A stretch of DNA of 64,000 nt from Coprenecus sp949297365 (lineage in GTDB: Bacteria; Bacteroidota; Bacteroidia; Bacteroidales; UBA932): assembly GCA_963931055.1 (NCBI GenBank), contig OZ006987.1:620001-684000 (forward strand). Reading direction: 5' to 3'. Under the pieces are notes generated by a model. It searched no databases, was not told where the DNA came from, and saw nothing but the letters and a program-made list of their open reading frames with translations. The translations under genes and the position numbers were made by a program. Shown here piece by piece: positions 52,118 to 60,979 of the stretch; the first letter of the stretch is position 1; each line of letters begins with the position of its first letter.

Positions 52118-52711
52118 ATGAATGACGACAACAGCATAAAAGGGCAGCCCGACGCTACGGGCACAACTACAGAAGAAAGCGAGCTCGCCGTGAAAGCCAT
52201 GACGGGTGACACCGCAGCATTCTCGGAGCTGGCCGGCAAATACACCGAACCTCTCCGCCTTTATATCCAGTCCATCTGCGCCAACGCCACCGATGCGGAG
52301 GATATCTGCCAGGAAAGCCTTCGGAAGGCATACCTGAGCGTATGCCAGTACAACCCTGAATATCAGTTCAAGACATGGATATTCTCCATCGCCAGGAACA
52401 CGGCCATCGACCACCTGCGGCGCAAGAACAGTTTCACCACGGTCAAGCTGGCGGACACAGACGAGCCGTCCGTCGGAGAGCATGAGACCGAGAACTCTCC
52501 CGAGGACGAGATGATAGACGACCAGTCCTACGACCTGTTCATCCGCTCCATAGCTGCCCTGCCTGACAGATACCGCCGCATTGCCGAGCTGCGCCTGCTG
52601 CACGATTACGCCTATCAGGAGATTGCCGACGAGCTGTCCATGCCACTGAACACAGTACGCACCAGAATCCGCCGGGCAAAAGCCCTGCTGGAAAAAATGA
52701 TGAGAAAATGA
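52118..52711 (+). CDS. Sigma-70 family RNA polymerase sigma factor
   Basis: 197 residues from the ATG at 52118; an upstream ATG at 52061 overlaps polA and adds 19 unlikely residues. Region 2 (about 25-95: AFSELAGKYTEPLRLYIQS, DAEDICQESLRKAYL, FKTWIFSIARNTAIDHLRRK) and region 4 (about 135-190: LPDRYRRIAELRLLHDYAYQEIADEL, LNTVRTRIRRAKALL) are clear; region 3 is missing, as in ECF sigma factors. No anti-sigma gene is adjacent. It overlaps rsmG by the 4-base ATGA, which suggests coupled translation. Confidence 0.9.
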   Translation: MNDDNSIKGQPDATGTTTEESELAVKAMTGDTAAFSELAGKYTEPLRLYIQSICANATDAEDICQESLRKAYLSVCQYNPEYQFKTWIFSIARNTAIDHLRRKNSFTTVKLADTDEPSVGEHETENSPEDEMIDDQSYDLFIRSIAALPDRYRRIAELRLLHDYAYQEIADELSMPLNTVRTRIRRAKALLEKMMRK

Positions 52712-53349
52712 ACGAGGACATCATATTCAGATATTTTCCGGAGATGGACGGCAGGCAGCGGGAGCGCATGGCCATGCTGGGCCCGCTGTACAGCGAGTGG
52801 AACTCGCGGATCAACGTCATCTCCCGCAAGGACATGGACAATCTCTACATCCACCACGTCCTGCACTCCCTGGCCCTGGTACGCTTTATCAAAAGCAGCG
52901 GACTAAGGCCTGAGAGCATATTCGATGCCGGCACCGGAGGCGGATTTCCAGGCATACCCATGGCCATAGCCATGCCCGAATGCAGGTTCACCCTCTGCGA
53001 CTCGATTGCCAAGAAGATCAGAGTGGTTTCCGAAGTCTCGTCCGCCCTGGGGCTGGACAACGTGACTCCGGTCTGCAGCAGGACCGAGGCCATCAAGGAC
53101 AGAAAATATGACTACGTGGTATCCAGAGCCGTCACGGAACTCAGCAAGTTCATCCCCCTGACCCGCCACCTGTACACGGAAGGGATTCTCTACCTTAAAG
53201 GCGGAGACATCCAGCAGGAGATAGAGGAATGCATCAAAAAGTGCCGCATCGCCCCGGAACAGGTCTCCGTACACAGTATTTCAGACTTTTTTGAGGAAGA
53301 ATTTTTCGAAAGTAAAAAGATTATTTGCATTTTCCGGCAAAAGCACTAA
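52708..53349 (+). CDS. rsmG: 16S rRNA (guanine-527-N7)-methyltransferase
   Basis: 213 residues. The SAM-binding motif FDAGTGGGFPGIPMAIAMP (about 71-90) and CDSIAKKIRVV, SRAVTELSKF fit RsmG (GidB). It methylates G527 of 16S rRNA; loss gives low-level streptomycin resistance in other bacteria. The 3' end holds the rpmH promoter. Confidence 0.95.
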   Translation: MNEDIIFRYFPEMDGRQRERMAMLGPLYSEWNSRINVISRKDMDNLYIHHVLHSLALVRFIKSSGLRPESIFDAGTGGGFPGIPMAIAMPECRFTLCDSIAKKIRVVSEVSSALGLDNVTPVCSRTEAIKDRKYDYVVSRAVTELSKFIPLTRHLYTEGILYLKGGDIQQEIEECIKKCRIAPEQVSVHSISDFFEEEFFESKKIICIFRQKH

Positions 53350-53354
53350 CTTTG
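53324..53354 (+). promoter_or_regulatory. Promoter of rpmH
   Basis: TTTG (53324-53327), 19 bases, TAACTTTG (53347-53354). Exact match, mostly inside the end of rsmG. Confidence 0.85.
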
Positions 53355-53391
53355 CGCTCCATTTTACTGACAAATAATAGAATTCTAGAAT

Positions 53392-53544
53392 ATGAAACGT
53401 ACATTTCAACCGTCACAGCGCAAGCGCCGCAACAAACACGGCTTCCGCGAGCGTATGTCCACCCCCAACGGACGCCGCGTCCTCGCAGCACGCCGTCGTC
53501 ACGGCCGTAAGAAACTGACCGTGTCATCCGAGGATCTGTACTAA
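53392..53544 (+). CDS. rpmH: 50S ribosomal protein L34
   Basis: 50 residues: starts MKRTFQPSQRKRRNKHGFRE, then MSTPNGRRVLAARRRHGRKK. This is the standard L34, highly basic, with a short acidic C-terminal extension (SSEDLY). It has its own promoter with a 37-base leader and is followed by a strong terminator. Confidence 0.97.
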   Translation: MKRTFQPSQRKRRNKHGFRERMSTPNGRRVLAARRRHGRKKLTVSSEDLY

Positions 53545-53571
53545 CAGTCCTTGCAAGTGCGCAAAAGCATA

Positions 53572-53603
53572 GTAAACCCGGCTGGTCAACCAGCCGGGTT
53601 TAC
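53572..53603. terminator. Terminator of rpmH (possibly both strands)
   Basis: GTAAACCCGGCTGG pairs perfectly with CCAGCCGGGTTTAC around TCAA: 14 pairs. It lies between the convergent rpmH and TonB receptor genes. Confidence 0.85.
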
Positions 53604-53607
53604 TGCT

Positions 53608-55527
53608 TTAGAATCCGAAGTTCAGGCCGCCTGTGACATTGGCTCCGGGCATCGGGAAGCCGGCGTTGATCTCGTACTTCCAGTTGAGCAGATTCTCGCC
53701 GCGCACCCACACGGACATCCAGTCCAGGATGCGGAATGAGGCTCTTATGTTCCACAGTACGAAATCCTCCTGCACCGGACTGTCTCCGACCTGAGTATAA
53801 AGCCCCGCCACATACTGCACGCCTGTGGACACATGCCAGCGGCCGTGAGTAAACAGGCCGCCGACATACAGCTTGTGCTCCGGTGCGGCCACTACGGGAT
53901 TCTCCATGTGCAGGAAACTGTAGTTGGCGTCCACAGACCAGTCGCGGGCGATACGCCAGGCCGCCTGGGCTTCCACTCCCGCATTGCGCAGAGCCCCGGC
54001 ATTGACATTGTGCGGCTTGCCGTCCACCATCTGCGTCATGATGAAATTGTCCCCGTCGATATAGAATACATTGACTCCGTATGAAAGCCTGCCATCCAGC
54101 AGTTTCTGGGACAGGGACAGTTCGTACGTCCACATCCTCTCCGGCCTCAGGTCCGGATTCCGAGGAGTAAACATATACATCTCGCGGATAGTCGGATAAC
54201 GGAAGCCCTTGCTGACCGAAGCCTTCAGTTCCATGGAGTGAGGCAGATGTAATGACAAGCCGGCCTGAGGCACCCACTCCACACCGATATGCGAATGGTA
54301 ATCAATCCTTACGCCGGCATCCAGCGTGAGCCATGTACCGATATTCTGGCGGAAATCCACATATCCTGCCACCTCGTGCTGAGCGATGTCCACGATATCG
54401 TCCCGCTCCCCCCTGCGCTCTCCGGCGACATATTGGTCCCAGGCCGAGCCCCCGAACCGGTACCAGTCTACCCCCACTGTCAGACGGTTGCCCCTGAACA
54501 TCCTCACACTCTGGTATGCCGATATGCCCATCATGTCGTCATGAGAGTTGAAACGGTAATCCAGAGGCTGATTGTCAGTAGTATCCAACGGATAATAGCC
54601 GTCATTGATATGGTGGTCTCCCCAGTTGTAGAACACACTCAGGGCTCCGGACGTACCCTCATACTCGTTTTCCACAGCCAGCGAGGTCATCCCCCTTGTT
54701 ACGCTCTGATCCGCATCCAAGATAGGATTTGACACAGTACCGGGATTGGAAGCGTTGAAATGGGTGACATTGACATCGGCCCTGACTCTCCAGTACGGGG
54801 AGAAATCATACCCCAGCTTGGCATAGCCTCCGTACTGCTCGAATCCCATGTCCGCACGGTGTCCGTCAGTCCGGTTATACGAGGCGCTTACTATGCTGGA
54901 GAAGCCCTTGTAGCGCACCCGGTTGGTCAGTTCGGTCTGAACCGTGTTCCACGAGCCGTAGCCCGCGTTGATATTGGTACGCACCCCGTCCTGCTCCATC
55001 CTGCGCGTGACGATATTGACCACACCGCCCATGGCGTTGGAGCCGTACAGCACCGAAGCCGGCCCGCGCAGAACCTCGACCCTCTCCGCCATCAGGGACT
55101 GATATGCGTCCGATATAGGATGGCCGAACATGCCCATGTACTGCGGATGTCCGTCTATGAGCACCATCACCTGCCCGGAACCTCCGCTCAGTCCGCGCAT
55201 CGATATGGTTCCCGCTGCCCCCTCAGAGACCCCGTAGCCCATGATGCCGCGTGAGGTGATGAAGAGACCGGGCACCTGCTCGGTCAGCACCGGCAGCAGT
55301 GACGGAACATTGGAATACTCGATTAACGGACGGTCCACCACACTGACCGTCATGGGCAGATGCCGGATATCAGTCTCATTGCGGGTACCTGTCACCACCA
55401 CCTCCGAAAGCGTGTCAGTCAGGACTTTTCCGGAAGTATCCGCCGGCACCTCAAAACAACGGGCCTCAGCCCGGACAGACGCTGCAGCACACAGAAATGC
55501 CGCAGCCAGCACAAATATTTTTCTCAT
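53608..55527 (-). CDS. TonB-dependent outer-membrane receptor
   Basis: 639 residues with a signal peptide (to about residue 20). A TonB-box-like segment LSEVVVTGTRNE (about 41-52), a plug domain (about 55-170, with SVVDRPLIEYSNVPSLLPVL, MRGLSGGSGQVMVLIDGHPQ and VEVLRGPASVLYGSNAMGGV) and a 22-strand barrel ending in a C-terminal Phe (GGLNFGF). It has the size and plug type of BtuB/siderophore/vitamin receptors; the ligand cannot be told from sequence. No SusD partner is adjacent, so it is not a classic starch-type system. A -7 box only 4 bases before the ATG suggests a leaderless message. Confidence 0.92.
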   Translation of the reverse strand: MRKIFVLAAAFLCAAASVRAEARCFEVPADTSGKVLTDTLSEVVVTGTRNETDIRHLPMTVSVVDRPLIEYSNVPSLLPVLTEQVPGLFITSRGIMGYGVSEGAAGTISMRGLSGGSGQVMVLIDGHPQYMGMFGHPISDAYQSLMAERVEVLRGPASVLYGSNAMGGVVNIVTRRMEQDGVRTNINAGYGSWNTVQTELTNRVRYKGFSSIVSASYNRTDGHRADMGFEQYGGYAKLGYDFSPYWRVRADVNVTHFNASNPGTVSNPILDADQSVTRGMTSLAVENEYEGTSGALSVFYNWGDHHINDGYYPLDTTDNQPLDYRFNSHDDMMGISAYQSVRMFRGNRLTVGVDWYRFGGSAWDQYVAGERRGERDDIVDIAQHEVAGYVDFRQNIGTWLTLDAGVRIDYHSHIGVEWVPQAGLSLHLPHSMELKASVSKGFRYPTIREMYMFTPRNPDLRPERMWTYELSLSQKLLDGRLSYGVNVFYIDGDNFIMTQMVDGKPHNVNAGALRNAGVEAQAAWRIARDWSVDANYSFLHMENPVVAAPEHKLYVGGLFTHGRWHVSTGVQYVAGLYTQVGDSPVQEDFVLWNIRASFRILDWMSVWVRGENLLNWKYEINAGFPMPGANVTGGLNFGF

Positions 55528-55531
55528 AGTG

Positions 55532-55539
55532 CAAATATA
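55532..55539 (-). promoter_or_regulatory. -7 box of the TonB receptor gene, next to the start codon
   Basis: TATATTTG on the minus strand, with GTTT at the -33 distance. Only 4 bases (CACT) separate it from the ATG. Confidence 0.6.
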
Positions 55540-55627
55540 ATCGTCTGTCCTGAGACGGAAACACAGATTTTACCCGAAATATTACCAATTTTACCGAAAA
55601 GGCCGTGCCGGGGTAAGTTTTTCTTTA

Positions 55628-55635
55628 TATTTTTG
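55628..55635 (+). promoter_or_regulatory. -7 box of the PASTA gene, next to the start codon
   Basis: TATTTTTG followed by TGCT and the ATG at 55640. No clear TTTG at the -33 distance. Confidence 0.55.
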
Positions 55636-55639
55636 TGCT

Positions 55640-56464
55640 ATGAAAAAGATTTTCAGGAAACCGTTCAGGGTCTCATTTACCAAGAACATACTTCTTATCC
55701 TAGGCATTCTCGTGGCAGGCTACCTGGCCGTCATCCTATCCCTTAAGGCCGTGACGCGCCACAATCAGGAGCTTACCGTACCGGACTTCTCAGGCATGAG
55801 TCTGGAAGAAGCCGGGGCTCTGGCCGAGGCCGAAGGCTTAAGAATAGACGTAACCGACTCGGTGTACATAAGAGGAATGGAGCGCGGAGCCATCTCGCGC
55901 CAGAATCCCCTTCCCGGCTCAAAGGTAAAGAAGAACAGGAGAATACTCCTGGTAATCAACTCAGTGATTCCCCGGCAGTCCATCGTGCCCTCCGTTACCG
56001 GATACTCATTCCGGCAGGCTAAGGCCGAACTGATAGCCAACGGCCTCAGAGTGGGACGGCTGATCTATCAGGAGGATATGGCCACAAACAATGTCCTGGA
56101 GCAGCAGTACAGAGGAGAGGACATCGCCCCCGGTACGAAAATCAACAGCGGCACCGCCATAGACCTGATTCTGGGCCTCAATCCGGAAGACAGTGCGACA
56201 TTCGTTCCCAACGTGGTCGGCTACAAATACCAGATGGCCACGGAGCTCCTGCAGGACAACTCCCTGAACATCTACAGCTGCGATTTTGACAGCACAGTAT
56301 CCACATATTCCGACACCCTGGAAGCATACGTCTACGGCCAGTATCCGCCTGCTTCCGATTCCATAACCGTCAGGACAGGCTCGGCAGTGTCCCTTTTCCT
56401 GTCCAAGGACATAACCCGAATACCAGTGCCCGATGACGAAGCAGACAGCACCGACTCCCTCTGA
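55640..56464 (+). CDS. PASTA-domain membrane protein
   Basis: 274 residues. One membrane helix (about 16-37) then three PASTA modules (about 45-112, 113-184, 185-258), each opening with the VP(D/S/N) pattern: TVPDFSGMSLEEA, IVPSVTGYSFRQAKAELI, FVPNVVGYKYQMATELL. PASTA domains bind peptidoglycan fragments or beta-lactam-like ligands and usually hang on Ser/Thr kinases or penicillin-binding proteins; here there is no kinase or transpeptidase domain. It is a small membrane-anchored cell-wall sensor or structural protein. The end overlaps the pseudouridine synthase gene by 32 bases. Confidence 0.88.
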   Translation: MKKIFRKPFRVSFTKNILLILGILVAGYLAVILSLKAVTRHNQELTVPDFSGMSLEEAGALAEAEGLRIDVTDSVYIRGMERGAISRQNPLPGSKVKKNRRILLVINSVIPRQSIVPSVTGYSFRQAKAELIANGLRVGRLIYQEDMATNNVLEQQYRGEDIAPGTKINSGTAIDLILGLNPEDSATFVPNVVGYKYQMATELLQDNSLNIYSCDFDSTVSTYSDTLEAYVYGQYPPASDSITVRTGSAVSLFLSKDITRIPVPDDEADSTDSL

Positions 56465-57518
56465 GCAATGGGATGACATAGAAGAGCTGGACGACAGCCC
56501 TGATTCCGATGAGGAACAGGGGATGTTCGAGCATTACGGCCTGAGCGTAGACCGCGGCCAGAGTCTGCTGCGCATAGACAAGTACCTCACTGCGCACATA
56601 GAGGGCGCATCCAGACACCGCATACAGCTGGCCATCGAGTCGGGCTATGTACGGGTCAACGGGACGGTCATAAAGGCCAACTACAAAGTAAAGCCCCAGG
56701 ATGAGATAAAGATATTCCTGCCTTACCGCCGCCGAGGCTTCGAGATACTTCCCGAGAAGATGGATCTGGACATCAGATATGAGGATGAGGACGTACTGGT
56801 GGTCAACAAGCCGGCCGGACTGGTGGTACACCCGGGCTGCGGCCATTTCACCGGCACCCTGCTCAACGGCCTGGCCTGGTATCTGGGACGGAGCCAGGGC
56901 CCGGATGCCCCGGATGACCGCATGGGCATACTCGTACACCGCATCGACAAGGACACCTCCGGGACCCTGCTGATAGCCAAGAACGACGATGCCCAGGCCT
57001 ATCTGGCCCGGCAGTTCTTCGTCCACTCCATTGAGAGAAAATATACGGCAATAGTCTGGGGCGACATGGAGCAGGACTCCGGCACCATAACCGGCGATAT
57101 AGGCCGGGATCCCAACGACAGGCTCCGCTTCAAGGTCGTGGAGGACGGCACGGGAAAGCACGCCGTCACCCACTGGCGTGTCATCGAAAGGCTGGGCTAC
57201 ATCACTGTCGTGGAATGTTCCCTGGAGACAGGCCGCACTCACCAGATCAGGGTACATATGAACCACATCGGCCATCCGCTGTTCAACGACAGCAGGTACG
57301 GAGGGGACAGGATACTCAAGGGCACCCTTTACTCAAAATACCGGCAGTTCATAGACAACTGCTTCGAGATACTTCCGCGTCAGGCACTCCACGCCGGCAC
57401 CATAGGGTTCATCCACCCGCGCACACACGAGAAAGTCACGGTCAGCAGCGGACTGCCGGCTGACATGACCGCGCTGATAGAGAAGTTCCGCAACTTTGTC
57501 AGCAGCCGACAGGCCTAA
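56433..57518 (+). CDS. rluD: RluA-family pseudouridine synthase (RluD-like)
   Basis: 361 residues. An acidic N-terminal extension (about 1-40), an S4 RNA-binding domain (about 45-105: LLRIDKYLTAHIEGASRHRIQ) and the RluA catalytic domain with Asp172 in HRIDKDTSGTLL. GRTHQIRVHMNHIGHPLFND and a C-terminal HAGTIGFIHPRT also fit. RluD makes pseudouridines in helix 69 of 23S rRNA. It starts inside the end of the PASTA gene, so the two are expressed together; the stop overlaps the convergent receptor gene by 4 bases. Confidence 0.92.
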   Translation: MTKQTAPTPSEQWDDIEELDDSPDSDEEQGMFEHYGLSVDRGQSLLRIDKYLTAHIEGASRHRIQLAIESGYVRVNGTVIKANYKVKPQDEIKIFLPYRRRGFEILPEKMDLDIRYEDEDVLVVNKPAGLVVHPGCGHFTGTLLNGLAWYLGRSQGPDAPDDRMGILVHRIDKDTSGTLLIAKNDDAQAYLARQFFVHSIERKYTAIVWGDMEQDSGTITGDIGRDPNDRLRFKVVEDGTGKHAVTHWRVIERLGYITVVECSLETGRTHQIRVHMNHIGHPLFNDSRYGGDRILKGTLYSKYRQFIDNCFEILPRQALHAGTIGFIHPRTHEKVTVSSGLPADMTALIEKFRNFVSSRQA

Positions 57519-60331
57519 CGCCTATGAGGAGGAGGTCCTCCGGGGCCGCGTCTCATACCGACGCCCATCATCTTGTCGAAATTGCCGAAACGATAGACAA
57601 GGCTTATGATAAAATACTGCCCGAGGGTATTGTTGTAGGTATCCTCGATATAGTTGTCGGTGGTATTGCGGTAATTGTTCCTGGACTGATTGAGTATATC
57701 GTAGACCTTCAGGCGCAGGGTCATCTTTTTCTTCAGGAACGTCTGCGATATCTCGGCGTTCCAGGTCAGGGACGGCTCGCCGAAACCGGCATCGTATCCG
57801 ATATAATAATTGTACCTGGCATCGGTTGCTATCTCCATACCCCAGGGCAGGGTGGCCGTCACCTCTGCGAACACCGAGTTGTCCCATGTATCTGAACGGG
57901 CCTGCGAGGCAATCTCGTACCACGCCTTGCGGTATGAGGCGCGGGCACCGAGACGGGTCTCAAGATAATCGTTCCTGTAGACGAACGTCAGATTCTCCAT
58001 CACTGAAAGGGTCGTAGTCCTGCCAGCGATAAGGTCGTCCATTATCTCATCCAGAGTCGTGGCCGTAGTATCGTTGCCGGTATAGGACAGACTGCTGTTG
58101 ACAGCCGCACGGGTAAAGGACATGATAGAGAAGCCGGACTTGGCTATCTGGGAATTGACCATGAACATCAGGTCTCCTCCTATGACCGGCCGGTCGGAGT
58201 TGATGGGAGCCGTGTACTGCACTCCCGAGCCGTCGTACCAGCTGGCGTTGATGATATCGTCCTTGGTATAGTTGAATCCTCCCATCAGAGCGTAGGTGGA
58301 GAAGGTCTTCATATCCGTATAGTCATAGTGCATCCTCAGCCTGTGCTGGAACTCCGGCTTAAGAGTGGGATTACCCAATGACACATACAGAGGGTCCGAG
58401 TTGTCCGGCACGGGCATCAGCTGATTGACAGAAGGTTCTGAAGTACGGCCCCAGTAGAACAGACGAAGGAACTCATTGTCCGAGAAGTTGTAGTCAAACC
58501 TTGCCGACGGAGCGAAGTTCCATACCGTATAGGAAGTGTCCCTGGCCGCCCCCATCTGTCCTACAGTCCGGGTAGTGGACGGCTCGGCATTGACTCCTAT
58601 CTGGAGATTGTATTTCTCCTCCTGTTTCATCATGCTCACCTGCATCCTGTGGCTCAGGAAGGTGTTGGTCATACGGCTGGAATAGTCATCCATCAATCTA
58701 CCGCTGACGTTGTCATAAGTCATCTTCTCCGACTGATACTGCTGCCAGTCAAAGCGATAGGATCCCAGCAGGAAAAAATTCCTGCCCAGAGGCTCGGTAT
58801 ACGTCAGGTCTGCGGACACCGAATAACTCTCGTCCCTCTGGTCATACCTTTGATCTATAGTATCTGCTGCAGGAGGAAGATTGTCCGTATAAGTATTGGT
58901 TTCGGAATAGTTGGTACCGCTGTAGTCATTGTTGGACAGGGAATAGTCCACATTAAGGGACAAGGTACGGCCCTTGGTCTCCCCTATCTTCTGACGCAGA
59001 AGCAGCCGGCCGCGCGTCCTCCAGGAGATACCGTCCGAAACTGACTCGCTCCGTCCGTCATTGACCTTACCGCTTAAAGAATTGTCCGTAGAATACTCAC
59101 TCATCTCATTATAGCGGCTGCGCCCGTAGTTGAACCTGGGACGGAACAGCAGCGATGTCTTGTCGTTGAACTTATAGTCAAACTCCACGCCCCCACGGTG
59201 CCCGTCACTGAAAAAACGGCTGGTCTCGTTGTTGTCCGTTATAAGACTCTCGCCGTCATTAAGGAATGTAGTCCTGCTGCTGCGCTCCTCCACATCCCTT
59301 ATCGAGCCGTTGTAGAGATAGTTGCCGCCTATCTCACGGTCCTTGTCCCCACCGATGTTCATATTGGCGTTCACTCCGGCCATCCAGGACGTGGTGATTC
59401 CGCCACGGTCACCGCCGAAGCCACGCCCGCGCATACCGCCGCCCATCTCGCTGTTCATATCGTTGAAACCACGGTTGTTGGTATTGTTGCCATTGAGGAT
59501 GAAGCTGATCTGATTGTTCTCGGTGAAGCGGCCTATCATGCCCGAAGCCTGATAACGGGCCGCATGCTCATCGGTCTGCAGATCATGCCCTCCTCCGGCC
59601 GTTATATTGCCGAACCATGCCTCCAGCATACCCGGCTTGATGCTCAGGTCTATGACCTTCTCCTCATTGCCGTCGTCTATGCCGGTGAACTCGGCCTGAT
59701 CGGACTTCTTGTCCACTATCTTGACTTTCTGTATTATCTGCGCAGGGATATTCTTGGATGCCAGCGAAGGGTCGTCCAGAAAGAATTCCTTGCCGCCTAT
59801 CATTATCTTGTTTATCGTCTCCCCCTGATACGATATCGATCCGTCACTGTCCACATCCACGCCTGGCAGTTTCTTGAGCAGGTCCTCCAGCACGTCATTG
59901 TCAGTGGTCTTATAAGCCGCTGCACTGTACTCTATCGTGTCCTTCTTCACCACTATGGGATTTCCGACAGCTGATACCACCACTGCGTCCAGCATCTCCA
60001 CATCCTCGGTCATGAACAGTTCCCCAAGATCCGTGACCGGTCTGTCCACCGAGATACTGCGCGTAAGCTTTATGTATCCAACCATATCGGCCACAAAGAC
60101 ATACTTCCCGGCGGGGACCCCGTTTACAACACCATTGCCGTCAGCATCGGTCACCGCGTAATACGCGCTTGTAGCCCCGTCCTTGGAAAGATATATAGTG
60201 GCAAATGAAACCGGCTCCAGCGAGAGGGTGTCGGTCAACTTCACTTTAACGGTATTGTCTCCTTTCTGCGCAGAAAGAGTCCATGCGGAAAGTATCATCA
60301 GCAGCGCAGAAAGAATGCGTTTATATGTCAT
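57515..60331 (-). CDS. Large outer-membrane beta-barrel protein (OMP_b-brl_3/TonB receptor-like)
   Basis: 938 residues. Signal peptide (to about residue 21, LSA), a carboxypeptidase-regulatory-like domain (about 25-105: VKVKLTDTLSLEPVSFATIY), a plug (about 115-230: VVKKDTIEYSAAAYKTTDND, LLKKLPGVDVDSDGSISYQG, INKIMIGGKEFFLDDPSLA), and a long beta barrel rich in Tyr/Asn/Gly with NNTNNRGFND. A Gly-rich MRGRGFGGDRGG run lies in a loop. The C-terminal tail PGGPPPHRR follows the last strand. Such proteins are common in Bacteroidota; some bind TonB, and ligands are mostly unknown. Not followed by a SusD gene. Confidence 0.9.
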   Translation of the reverse strand: MTYKRILSALLMILSAWTLSAQKGDNTVKVKLTDTLSLEPVSFATIYLSKDGATSAYYAVTDADGNGVVNGVPAGKYVFVADMVGYIKLTRSISVDRPVTDLGELFMTEDVEMLDAVVVSAVGNPIVVKKDTIEYSAAAYKTTDNDVLEDLLKKLPGVDVDSDGSISYQGETINKIMIGGKEFFLDDPSLASKNIPAQIIQKVKIVDKKSDQAEFTGIDDGNEEKVIDLSIKPGMLEAWFGNITAGGGHDLQTDEHAARYQASGMIGRFTENNQISFILNGNNTNNRGFNDMNSEMGGGMRGRGFGGDRGGITTSWMAGVNANMNIGGDKDREIGGNYLYNGSIRDVEERSSRTTFLNDGESLITDNNETSRFFSDGHRGGVEFDYKFNDKTSLLFRPRFNYGRSRYNEMSEYSTDNSLSGKVNDGRSESVSDGISWRTRGRLLLRQKIGETKGRTLSLNVDYSLSNNDYSGTNYSETNTYTDNLPPAADTIDQRYDQRDESYSVSADLTYTEPLGRNFFLLGSYRFDWQQYQSEKMTYDNVSGRLMDDYSSRMTNTFLSHRMQVSMMKQEEKYNLQIGVNAEPSTTRTVGQMGAARDTSYTVWNFAPSARFDYNFSDNEFLRLFYWGRTSEPSVNQLMPVPDNSDPLYVSLGNPTLKPEFQHRLRMHYDYTDMKTFSTYALMGGFNYTKDDIINASWYDGSGVQYTAPINSDRPVIGGDLMFMVNSQIAKSGFSIMSFTRAAVNSSLSYTGNDTTATTLDEIMDDLIAGRTTTLSVMENLTFVYRNDYLETRLGARASYRKAWYEIASQARSDTWDNSVFAEVTATLPWGMEIATDARYNYYIGYDAGFGEPSLTWNAEISQTFLKKKMTLRLKVYDILNQSRNNYRNTTDNYIEDTYNNTLGQYFIISLVYRFGNFDKMMGVGMRRGPGGPPPHRR

Positions 60332-60416
60332 CGCGTGTCAGAAATTATTAAAACGTTCTTTTGACAAATCTCAACTGCGATAGTTTAAACTGACATATGC
60401 TAAGTCTTACCTATGC

Positions 60417-60974
60417 TCAGCGCATGCGCTCGGGATGGGCCTTGACAAACTTCTCCCAGCTGGTGGAGTTATCCACATCTGTGAACGGATTGACCAGCTG
60501 GTAAAAATGACACAAGGCTATCGCCAGGGCATCCGAGGCGTCCAGAAACTCCGGCTTAAGCTCCGTGGCCAGAGTCCGCGACAGAATCAGGGCCACCTGC
60601 TCCTTCGAGGCCGCGCCCTGTCCGGTAACAGCCATTTTCACCTTCCTGGGCGCATATTCAAAGATAGGCACGTTTGCTGCAATTGCAGCCGCAATAGCAG
60701 CTCCCTGAGCACGTCCCAGTTTCAGCATGACTTGCGGATTCTTTCCATAGAAAGGGGCCTCGACCGCCACATCATCCGGATCATATCTGGAGATAATCCC
60801 GCTGACCTCCGTAAATATAGTATTGAGCTTCGCGAAATGGTCTTTTTCCTTCCTCAGGTCAACCACACCCATATCCACATAGTGGACCTTGCGTCTGTCT
60901 GCAAGAATGACCCCGTAACCAAGTATCATGGTTCCGGGGTCTATTCCAAGTATCACTCTCTGCCCGTCATTCAT
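60417..60974 (-). CDS. ruvC: Holliday junction resolvase RuvC
   Basis: 185 residues. Catalytic acidic residues are visible: Asp in ILGIDPGTMILGYGV, Glu in VAVEAPFYGKNPQ, and the Asp pair in FLDASDALAIALCHF. RuvC cuts Holliday junctions bound by RuvAB. It starts 5 bases after the serS stop on the same strand, so it is probably on the serS transcript. ruvA and ruvB are not here. Confidence 0.95.
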   Translation of the reverse strand: MNDGQRVILGIDPGTMILGYGVILADRRKVHYVDMGVVDLRKEKDHFAKLNTIFTEVSGIISRYDPDDVAVEAPFYGKNPQVMLKLGRAQGAAIAAAIAANVPIFEYAPRKVKMAVTGQGAASKEQVALILSRTLATELKPEFLDASDALAIALCHFYQLVNPFTDVDNSTSWEKFVKAHPERMR

Positions 60975-60979
60975 CGGAA

